This document shows, piece after piece, positions 1 to 5,428 of a stretch of DNA of 5,428 bases. The notes beneath the pieces were generated by a model. The model was not told where the DNA came from, did no database searches, and was given only the letters and a program-made list of their open reading frames with translations. The position numbers were made by a program, and so were the translations under genes. Source of the stretch: Anaerohalosphaeraceae bacterium. GTDB lineage: Bacteria; Planctomycetota; Phycisphaerae; Sedimentisphaerales; Anaerohalosphaeraceae. Position 1 is the stretch's first letter. Each line of letters opens with the position of its first letter. The stretch lies in NCBI GenBank assembly GCA_030671565.1, contig DAOVIC010000119.1, positions 1 to 5,428 of the forward strand, in the 5' to 3' direction.

Positions 1-1266
1 AATGCCGTTCTGCTGGAGGCTTTCCAAAAGGCGAAGGACAATGGCGGGAAAGTGCATATTATGGGGCTATGCAGCGATATCGGAGTTCATTCGCTGTTGG
101 AGCATCTTTATGGTTTGTTGGAGATGGCGAAACGGCAGGGTTTTGGTGATATTTATCTGCACGCCTTTACTGACGGACGTGATTCGCCGCCTACCAGCGG
201 GGCTGGGTATATTGCTGAGATCGAGAAGAAGATGGGCGAGATCGGTGCCGGTAAGATCGCTTCGATCGCGGGACGTTTTTATGCGATGGATCGTGACCTC
301 AGGTGGGAGCGTGTGCAGAAAGCTTATGACTGCCTTACGGTCGGTGAAGGTAATATGGCAAAAACTGCCGGCGAGGCGATGGCGAGCAGTTATGCAAATG
401 AGAAGACAGATGAGTTTGTCAAGCCTGTTTGTATCGATGACGGAAGCGGTAAACCTGTCGCCCTTATCGAAGACGGTGACAGTGTTGTGTGCTTTAACTT
501 CAGGGGTGACAGGCCGCGGGAAATAACGCGTGCTTTTGTCGAAGGCGATGAGTTTGACGGTTTCGAACGTAAGGGGCGGCGTGATGTTCATTATGTTTGT
601 ATGACGGAGTATGATTCGAGCATAAGTGCGAAGGTTGCGTTTGCTAAAGAGGCAAGCATGAAAAATATCGGGGGGGATTATTTCAGCAAGCTCGGTCTTA
701 AGCAGTTCAGGTGTGCTGAGACGGAAAAGTATGCTCACGTGACGTTCTTTTTTAACTGCGGACGTGAGGAACCTTTTGAAGGCGAAGAGAGGCAGATCGT
801 AGCTTCTCCTAAAGTCAGGACGTATGACCTTAAACCTTCTATGAGCGCTAACGAGGTGTGCGATGTGGTCATGGAAAAGCTTGAGAGCAATGTGTTTGAC
901 GTGATCATTATGAATTTCGCGAATCCGGATATGGTCGGTCATACCGGCGTGCTGGCCGCTGCGGTGGAAGCAGCCGAGACGGTGGATACGTGCGTTGGGA
1001 AAATACTCGATAAGGTGAAATCGCTTGGCGGCGGAGCGGTGGTATTGGCGGACCACGGCAACTTCGAGAAGATGTGGGACAGTAAACATGATATGGAACA
1101 TACGGCGCATACTATTGGCAAGGTGCCTTTTATCGTGTTCGATGAGAAGTATAAGAACCGCAAAATGCGCGACGGCGGAAGGCTTGCCGATGCGATACCT
1201 ACGATGCTGGAAATAATGGAAGTTGAAAAACCTGAAGAAATGACAGGCGAGAGTCTTATAATTTAG
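1..1266 (+). CDS. gpmI: 2,3-bisphosphoglycerate-independent phosphoglycerate mutase, 3' part (5' end outside window)
   Basis: Interconverts 3- and 2-phosphoglycerate in glycolysis/gluconeogenesis in the cytoplasm, using two divalent metals (usually Mn2+) and a phosphoserine intermediate; alkaline-phosphatase superfamily. The frame is open to the left edge and encodes 421 residues before TAG; the family is about 510, so roughly 90 N-terminal residues are missing, including the catalytic Ser and the first metal Asp. GTG 52 or ATG 61 are internal codons, not starts. Visible landmarks (numbered from the window edge): substrate-domain GLCSDIGVHS (His30), DGRD (58-61), GRFYAMDRD (91-99), ETEKYAHVTFF (240-250, Lys243), then phosphatase-domain NFANPDMVGHTG (Asp310, His314), ADHGN (Asp351, His352) and the third His370. 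The end EKPEEMTGESLI is typical. Departures: SDIG where SDGG is usual, and HTIGKVPF where HTxNPVP is usual. It is followed by mutL after 88 bases. Identification is firm. Confidence 0.97.
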   Translation, partial: NAVLLEAFQKAKDNGGKVHIMGLCSDIGVHSLLEHLYGLLEMAKRQGFGDIYLHAFTDGRDSPPTSGAGYIAEIEKKMGEIGAGKIASIAGRFYAMDRDLRWERVQKAYDCLTVGEGNMAKTAGEAMASSYANEKTDEFVKPVCIDDGSGKPVALIEDGDSVVCFNFRGDRPREITRAFVEGDEFDGFERKGRRDVHYVCMTEYDSSISAKVAFAKEASMKNIGGDYFSKLGLKQFRCAETEKYAHVTFFFNCGREEPFEGEERQIVASPKVRTYDLKPSMSANEVCDVVMEKLESNVFDVIIMNFANPDMVGHTGVLAAAVEAAETVDTCVGKILDKVKSLGGGAVVLADHGNFEKMWDSKHDMEHTAHTIGKVPFIVFDEKYKNRKMRDGGRLADAIPTMLEIMEVEKPEEMTGESLII

Positions 1267-1294
1267 ATCAAATATCAAAATGTAAAATTCAGGA

Positions 1295-1312
1295 TTCGGC
1301 TTGGCAGCCGAG
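1295..1312 (+). other. GC-rich hairpin in the gpmI-mutL gap (possible weak terminator or RNA element)
   Basis: The arms TCGGCT (1296-1301) and AGCCGA (1306-1311) pair perfectly around the loop TGGC, and T1295/G1312 can add a wobble pair. This gives a 6-7 bp stem that sits 29 bases after the gpmI stop. Only a short TTT at 1318-1320 follows, after a five-base ACTGG, so it does not look like a good Rho-independent terminator. It could weakly attenuate read-through into mutL, protect a processed 3' end, or be the core of a dispersed intergenic repeat. The flanking 1267-1290 stretch is A-rich and contains TAAAAT at 1283-1288, which resembles a -10 box, but no convincing -35 lies 16-18 bases upstream. 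I therefore do not call a promoter. Confidence 0.4.
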
Positions 1313-1343
1313 ACTGGTTTATGAGCATTGAAGCGGCGTGGTT

Positions 1344-1347
1344 GGAG
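1344..1347 (+). promoter_or_regulatory. Ribosome-binding site of mutL
   Basis: GGAG lies 7 bases before ATG 1355, ideal Shine-Dalgarno spacing. It supports ATG 1355 as the start rather than the in-frame TTG at 1328, which would place this site inside the coding region and add nine residues (three basic, two Trp) not found in the MutL family. The out-of-frame ATG at 1351 is only 3 bases from the site and opens a 9-codon frame. Confidence 0.7.
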
Positions 1348-1354
1348 CGGATGG

Positions 1355-3211
1355 ATGTCCCGGATAGTTGTCCTTGACGATAATATGATAAACATGATCG
1401 CGGCGGGCGAGGTGATCGAACGGCCCGGGAGCGTGGCCAAGGAACTGCTTGAGAACAGCATCGATGCCGGGGCGACCAAGGTCGTGCTTAATGTCGAAGA
1501 CGGCGGGAGGAAACTTATTTCGATCGTCGATAACGGCTTTGGTATGGATGGGGAGGACCTGGTAAAGGCCTTTTTGCCGCATGCCACGAGCAAGATCCAG
1601 AATCGCGACGACCTTTTCAATATCAAGACGATGGGGTTTCGCGGTGAGGCGCTTGCCAGTATCGCACAGGTTGGGCATGTCAGTGTTGTAAGCCGGACGG
1701 GTGATTCCATCGAGGCTAATCGAATCGAAATAGATTGCGGTGAAAAACAGGAGGTTCGGCCCTGCAGCGGGGATTGCGGGACGAGTATCGAAGTTAGAAA
1801 CCTGTTTTATAAACTGCCGGCGAGGCGTAAGTTTCTTCGTACCGCAAATACGGAGATGACGCATATCACGGAATTTTTTACGCGGATCGCGTTGTCACAC
1901 CTTCACCTTGATCTTACATTGATCCACAATGGTCGTCAGATGTATCGTCTTACGGGCGATGAAAGTCTGCGGGATCGCATCTGTGCATTGCTTGGTAAAA
2001 ATATTTCCGAGGATCTTATCGAGGTGGAGTCCGGAGAGAAGGATATTAAGGTCAGGGTTTTGATGGGGAGACCTTCCGTTGCCAGGGGCAATAACAAGTA
2101 TCAGTATGTGTTTCTGAATAACCGGCATATCAAGGATCGTTTTATATCTCATGCTATGAAGGAGGCTTACCGCGGGCTTATCGAGCCTAATAAGCATCCG
2201 GTTGTGTTTCTTTTTATCGAGATGGATCCGGGCCAGTTCGATGTGAATGTTCATCCGACGAAGATCGAGGTTCGGTTCGTTAGCGGCAATATGGTGCATT
2301 CGCAGGTATTGAGCGTTATGCGGGAAAAGCTGCTTAGTATGAATCTCGACGCTGGAGCAGCGTTTGGGAGCAGACCAATTTTGCCGGTCGGGGGCAGCGA
2401 CGCGGACGATGAAGACAGGCGCGGACGTATCGAAGATGCGATGAAGTCGTTTTTCGATAAGCAGTCGGCTGGGGGCGGGCAGGGGAATTTTGATTTTCCC
2501 CGACCGAAACGTAACAGGAATTTTTTCAATGCGGGGACACCGGACGGTAATTCGAGTTCGATGCAGCAGGCCAAGCACGAGACGAGTGCATATAGAAGCG
2601 AAGCATTCAAGGCCCAAAGCGATACTGAGGAGCAGGGAGGTGTTTTCCTGCAGGTACATAACTCTTATATCATAACCGAAACAGCAGAGGGGTTTGCGGT
2701 TATCGATCAGCATGCGCTTCATGAGAGAATCATCTATGAGAGTCTTTGCAGGAAAATGTCGGAGGGCAAGCTTGCTTCGCAACGAATGTTGATACCTGAG
2801 ACTTTTGAGGTTTCGGCGCAACAAGCCGAAGCGATAGAGGCAAATGGCGAATTGATCGAAAAGCTTGGGATAGAGCTTGAGGCGTTTGGGCCGCATACAA
2901 TGGCGATACAGGCATTTCCGGCTATCCTTGGGAAGGTCGATATTGGACAGTTCGTTACTGACATGCTTGATAAGATGGGTGATAAAACTTTAGCACCGGA
3001 TGCGGAGGGACTGGTGCATGAGATACTCGATATGGCGGCGTGTAAGGCGGCGATCAAGGCTGGGCAGGCGCTGACGTATGAGGAGATGAGGCAGCTTGTG
3101 GCTGATAAGGAAACCGTCGAACGGTCGAGCAGGTGTCCGCATGGCAGACCGACGACGATCGTTTTTTCGATGGGCGAGTTGGAAAAGCAGTTTAAGCGAA
3201 CCGGCTTTTAG
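1355..3211 (+). CDS. mutL: DNA mismatch repair protein MutL (endonuclease-type)
   Basis: Cytoplasmic repair protein of 618 residues; links mismatch-bound MutS to strand incision and excision. The N-terminal GHKL ATPase shows KELLENSIDAGA (29-40; Glu30 the catalytic base, Asn34 for Mg2+), DNGFGM (59-64), ATSKI (77-81), GFRGEAL (94-100) and GTSIEVRNLFYKLPARRKFL (142-161). The transducer domain contains NNRHIKD (255-261) and DVNVHPTKIEVRF (296-308). A polar, low-complexity linker spans about 336-428. The C-terminal dimerisation/endonuclease domain holds DQHALHERIIYE (451-462, an exact DQHAx2Ex4E), ACKAAIK (562-568), CPHGRPT (594-600) and terminal FKR (613-615). QRMLIP (476-481) matches the beta-clamp-binding motif of nicking MutL proteins. 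Start ATG 1355 gives the usual MSRIVVLDD N-terminus and has GGAG 7 bases upstream. No mutS is in the window. Length and motifs are complete. Confidence 0.98.
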   Translation: MSRIVVLDDNMINMIAAGEVIERPGSVAKELLENSIDAGATKVVLNVEDGGRKLISIVDNGFGMDGEDLVKAFLPHATSKIQNRDDLFNIKTMGFRGEALASIAQVGHVSVVSRTGDSIEANRIEIDCGEKQEVRPCSGDCGTSIEVRNLFYKLPARRKFLRTANTEMTHITEFFTRIALSHLHLDLTLIHNGRQMYRLTGDESLRDRICALLGKNISEDLIEVESGEKDIKVRVLMGRPSVARGNNKYQYVFLNNRHIKDRFISHAMKEAYRGLIEPNKHPVVFLFIEMDPGQFDVNVHPTKIEVRFVSGNMVHSQVLSVMREKLLSMNLDAGAAFGSRPILPVGGSDADDEDRRGRIEDAMKSFFDKQSAGGGQGNFDFPRPKRNRNFFNAGTPDGNSSSMQQAKHETSAYRSEAFKAQSDTEEQGGVFLQVHNSYIITETAEGFAVIDQHALHERIIYESLCRKMSEGKLASQRMLIPETFEVSAQQAEAIEANGELIEKLGIELEAFGPHTMAIQAFPAILGKVDIGQFVTDMLDKMGDKTLAPDAEGLVHEILDMAACKAAIKAGQALTYEEMRQLVADKETVERSSRCPHGRPTTIVFSMGELEKQFKRTGF

Positions 3212-3228
3212 CAGATAGGTGTTGTTAA

Positions 3229-4116
3229 ATGAAAAAGTGGATTTGCCTGTTATTGTTTTTGGTGCTGTGGCTTGTGGCTGGCTTTTCGGTGTTCTATGAA
3301 GACGATTCTGCTTTGTTGGGCATGGTCGATGCATCGGCATCGAAACGGATCATCTCTACCGCTCCTAATCTGACGGAGATACTTTATTCGCTTGGGCTTG
3401 GCGAGAGGATAGTTGCGGTTACGACTGACAGCAAATTTCCAGCCGAGGCCGCAGATAAGGCAAAGATCGGAAGTTTCTGGCAGATGAATATCGAGGCTAT
3501 CATTGCGGCAAAACCTGATCTTGTGATAACCCTTGATTTCCCGCAACAGAAGGATATTGCCGGGCGGCTTGGGCGGATGGGATATCGAACGCTTACGGTT
3601 AATATTGAAAAAGTAGACGATTTTTTTGCGGCGGTCGAAGAGATCGGAGCGGCGACGGGTGCAAGCGTAGAGGCAGAGGGACTTTGCGGTCAGTTACGGG
3701 GAAAGCTTGGAGGGCTTTCCAAACAAATTTCGGGTAAAGAAAGGACGAGTGTTTTGTGGGTTGTTCAGCGCGAACCTTTGCGAGTGGCTGGGCTGGATAC
3801 GTTTGTCAATGAACTGATCGAACTTGCCGGCGGGGTCAATGCGATCGGTAAGACCGCTCATCAATATCCCCCTATCGGCGCCGAACAAGTTATTGCGCGA
3901 AAGCCTGATGTGATAATCGAACCTGCGATGGGTTGGGGCGATATGACAAAGCAGCGCGAAGCGGCGATGGATTTCTGGAAACGGTTTTCGAATGTGCCCG
4001 CGGTTGTTAACGACAGGATCTATGTGATCGAGGGGGATACGGTTTCGCAACTTGGGCCGCGGATATACGATGGTGTGGAAAGTATTGGACGTTGTTTGCA
4101 TCCGGAGTTATTCTAA
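3229..4116 (+). CDS. btuF: ABC importer substrate-binding protein, BtuF-like (cobalamin or ferric-siderophore type)
   Basis: Captures ligand in the periplasm and delivers it to the permease. The 295-residue product begins with two Lys and a hydrophobic segment (about 4-23), then an acidic stretch. A possible signal-peptidase site follows Ala-Ser-Ala (35-37), but it lies far from the core, so an uncleaved membrane anchor is equally likely; no lipobox cysteine is present. The mature part has the class III helical-backbone fold (Peripla_BP_2): RIISTAPNLTEILYSLGLG (40-58), where Glu50 corresponds to the Glu that salt-bridges the permease; NIEAIIAAKPDLVI (87-100); and the C-lobe NELIELAGGVNAI (194-206, a second docking Glu probably at 195 or 198). 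The tail LGPRIYDGVE (275-284) resembles cobalamin-binding members. Start ATG 3229 has AGGTG 7 bases upstream and lies 17 bases after mutL. Fold and role are firm; the ligand, and hence the btuF symbol, is an inference. Confidence 0.88.
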   Translation: MKKWICLLLFLVLWLVAGFSVFYEDDSALLGMVDASASKRIISTAPNLTEILYSLGLGERIVAVTTDSKFPAEAADKAKIGSFWQMNIEAIIAAKPDLVITLDFPQQKDIAGRLGRMGYRTLTVNIEKVDDFFAAVEEIGAATGASVEAEGLCGQLRGKLGGLSKQISGKERTSVLWVVQREPLRVAGLDTFVNELIELAGGVNAIGKTAHQYPPIGAEQVIARKPDVIIEPAMGWGDMTKQREAAMDFWKRFSNVPAVVNDRIYVIEGDTVSQLGPRIYDGVESIGRCLHPELF

Positions 4117-4152
4117 TCGTTAGTCGACAGTCTTTAGAATTTTGACCTTGCT

Positions 4153-5175
4153 ATGGAAAAATTGCTTACTAAACGAAAACTTGTTGTGCGAATCGGTTTT
4201 GCTTTGATCCTGCTGATTCTGGTGATGCTTGCTTGCTCTATGATTGGTACGGAGGCGGTGTCGCCAAAGTCGGTGATCGCATCGGTTGGGGAGGGGCAGG
4301 TTAACGCGGATTATGAGATATTCGTTCGTGTTCGTCTTCCTCGTATAATCCTTGCGGTGATAGTCGGTGCGGCACTTGCGTGTTCGGGAGTGGTGTTTCA
4401 GGGACTTCTTCGTAATCCGCTTGCTGATCCTTATATTCTGGGTATATCGAGCGGTGCCGGACTTGGTGTGATCGTTGCTATGCTTTTGGGACTGGCTGCG
4501 CCGATCTGGGGACAGTCACCTGTTACGGTTTTCGCGTTTGTCGGTGCGATCGGGACGGTGATGCTTGTTTGGTTTATCGGGAGACTTACGGGGAGGCGGC
4601 ATGTTGCGGGTCTGCTTTTGGCGGGGGTTGTGGTGAACGCTTTTTTCTCTGCGCTTATCATGTTCCTGACCTCGGTGGGACGCAGCGATCAGGTTTTTGC
4701 GACTATATTCTGGCTCATGGGAAATATGAGAGAGGAAAGCGTGCTTGTACTGTGGACCAGCGGAGGTGTTGTGTCAGCTGGCATCGTTGGGCTGTTTTTT
4801 CTTGGGTCAAAACTTAACGCGATCAGTTTTGGCGAGCGAGATGCGAAAACAATGGGCGTAAAAACGGGGCAGGTTCAGTTTGCGGCGTTTTCGATCGCGG
4901 CGTTGATCACTGGGGTTGCGGTAAGTCTAAGCGGACTTGTCGGATTTGTCGGGCTTATCGTTCCTCATGCGGTAAGGCTCGTTTTCGGACCCGATCATCG
5001 ACAGTTGATCCCGTTGAGTGCGATCTACGCGGGTATTTTCATGGTTGCGGCAGATACGCTGGCTAGGATTATTGTTGCACCTGCACAACTTCCGGTTGGT
5101 GTTGTGACAGCACTGGTGGGCGGACCGTTTTTCCTTTTCCTTCTGGTCAAATATTCACGAAAGGTAGGATGGTAA
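4153..5175 (+). CDS. ABC importer permease, FecCD/BtuC family
   Basis: Inner-membrane subunit, expected to act as a homodimer forming the pathway for a cobalamin or iron-chelate substrate. The product is 340 residues, the normal family length, with many hydrophobic segments (clear ones near 14-32, 65-85, 95-116, 124-143, 151-173, 197-217, 241-270, 285-303 and 312-333). Family signatures are RLPR (61-64), GAALACSGVVFQGLLRNPLA (72-91), DPYILGISSGAG (92-103), FWLMGN (186-191), the coupling-helix region FGERDAKTMGV (226-236) that contacts the ATPase, GLVGFVGLIVPHAVR (261-275), GPDHR (279-283), ADTLAR (300-305) and PVGVVTALVGGPFF (314-327). The usual Glu in P-x-E-(L/I)-P is Gln312. Arg59, Arg61 or Arg64 could meet the docking Glu residues of the binding protein. 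A TAG at 4135 closes the frame upstream, so ATG 4153 is the first start, although no good Shine-Dalgarno precedes it. Substrate cannot be set from the permease alone; btuC or fecD/hmuU names would all be guesses. Confidence 0.94.
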   Translation: MEKLLTKRKLVVRIGFALILLILVMLACSMIGTEAVSPKSVIASVGEGQVNADYEIFVRVRLPRIILAVIVGAALACSGVVFQGLLRNPLADPYILGISSGAGLGVIVAMLLGLAAPIWGQSPVTVFAFVGAIGTVMLVWFIGRLTGRRHVAGLLLAGVVVNAFFSALIMFLTSVGRSDQVFATIFWLMGNMREESVLVLWTSGGVVSAGIVGLFFLGSKLNAISFGERDAKTMGVKTGQVQFAAFSIAALITGVAVSLSGLVGFVGLIVPHAVRLVFGPDHRQLIPLSAIYAGIFMVAADTLARIIVAPAQLPVGVVTALVGGPFFLFLLVKYSRKVGW

Positions 5176-5176
5176 A

Positions 5177-5428
5177 ATGGCGACGATAGAAGTAAAGGGG
5201 TTGTCGTTTAGCTATGGCAAGATGGATGTGCTGGGCGATATGAGTTTCGGCATTTCGGAAGGAAAGTTCGTTGCGATCGCCGGACCGAACGGAGCGGGCA
5301 AGAGCACGTTGCTGAATCTTCTGGCGGGATTGATGCGGACAGACCGCGGTGCAATAAATATCGACGGTGCGCAGATAGGTTCTTATGCAACAGATGAGTT
5401 GGCGAAAAAAGTGGCACTTGTCGGGCAG
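5177..5428 (+). CDS. ABC importer ATP-binding subunit, FecE/BtuD-like, N-terminal part (3' end outside window)
   Basis: Cytoplasmic ATPase that would power the preceding permease. Eighty-four codons are present with no stop, against about 250 for the family. The product starts MATIEVKGLSFSYG, with Tyr13 as the A-loop aromatic that stacks on adenine. The Walker A motif GPNGAGKST (36-44) follows, then LLNLLAGLMRTDRGAINIDG (45-64), and the window ends at the presumed Q-loop glutamine in VALVGQ (Gln84). The signature LSGGE, Walker B and H-loop lie beyond the edge. ATG 5177 is one base after the permease stop, with AGGA at 5166-5169 seven bases upstream, so translational coupling is likely. The family is certain; assignment to this importer rests on position. 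The substrate-specific name is open. Confidence 0.93.
   Translation, partial: MATIEVKGLSFSYGKMDVLGDMSFGISEGKFVAIAGPNGAGKSTLLNLLAGLMRTDRGAINIDGAQIGSYATDELAKKVALVGQ

Noticed and set aside
2..526. 174-codon + strand frame at the left edge
   Set aside because: Overlaps gpmI in another frame; the gpmI frame carries the conserved motifs, while this one is Arg/Trp-rich with no domain.
1283..1288. TAAAAT as a -10 promoter box for mutL
   Set aside because: There is no acceptable -35 hexamer at 16-18 bases upstream, and AT-rich gaps produce such matches by chance.
1328..1354. TTG 1328 as an upstream start for mutL
   Set aside because: It would add nine residues absent from the family and swallow the GGAG ribosome-binding site; ATG 1355 gives the standard N-terminus.
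67..1710. 547-codon open frame on the minus strand across gpmI and the start of mutL
   Set aside because: It lies antisense to two genes with strong family motifs and runs through their intergenic gap. Its translation has no recognisable domain and is rich in His/Arg/Ile as expected of an antisense shadow.
1895..2896. 333-codon open frame on the minus strand inside mutL
   Set aside because: Fully antisense to conserved mutL sequence; its translation matches no family I recognise.
5101..5116. Partial resemblance to a B12-box (GCACTGG) near the permease 3' end
   Set aside because: It is inside conserved permease coding sequence, lacks the rest of the riboswitch and does not match GCCACTG.
1..5428. 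Search for a new defence, mobile or otherwise undescribed system
   Set aside because: Every gene belongs to a well-known family with intact motifs. There are no repeats, integrase, toxin-antitoxin pairs or composition shifts suggesting an accessory island.

Overview
This 5428-base window carries five protein-coding genes, all on the + strand and closely packed. In order they are: the 3' part of a cofactor-independent phosphoglycerate mutase (gpmI, cut by the left edge), a complete DNA mismatch-repair gene (mutL), and the first three genes of a class II-type (BtuCDF/FecBCD-like) ABC importer. The importer genes encode a periplasmic substrate-binding protein, a membrane permease, and the N-terminal third of the ATPase (cut by the right edge). 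No RNA genes, insertion sequences, CRISPR arrays, prophage parts or origins are visible. No stretch longer than 88 bases lacks a gene.

The organism looks like a free-living bacterium with a two-membrane envelope. The binding protein has an N-terminal export segment but no lipoprotein cysteine, which fits a periplasmic or inner-membrane-tethered protein. MutL carries the metal-dependent endonuclease motif and a beta-clamp-binding motif, so the host probably uses methylation-independent mismatch repair and is unlikely to be an Escherichia-like gammaproteobacterium. The protein flavour (for example the DGRDSPPTSG form of the mutase) and the mid-range GC content would suit the Planctomycetota/PVC group, perhaps Phycisphaerae, but this is an impression without a database search.

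Layout: gpmI ends at 1266. An 88-base gap (1267-1354) has an AT-rich first half and a GC-rich hairpin at 1295-1312, followed by the mutL ribosome-binding site. mutL (1355-3211) is followed after 17 bases by the binding-protein gene (3229-4116). After 36 bases comes the permease (4153-5175), and after 1 base the ATPase (5177 to the edge). The spacing suggests that mutL and the importer genes can be co-transcribed, possibly with gpmI upstream.

The three importer proteins would work as one machine: the binding protein captures a metal-chelate ligand (cobalamin/corrinoid or ferric siderophore), the permease dimer forms the channel, and the ATPase dimer powers it. The binding-protein tail (LGPRIYDGVE) leans toward the cobalamin branch. 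gpmI (glycolysis) and mutL (repair) have no obvious functional tie to the transporter. I see no strong sign of an undescribed system; the most discussable points are the housekeeping-to-importer arrangement without a visible riboswitch, the intergenic hairpin, and a few departures from consensus in the mutase.
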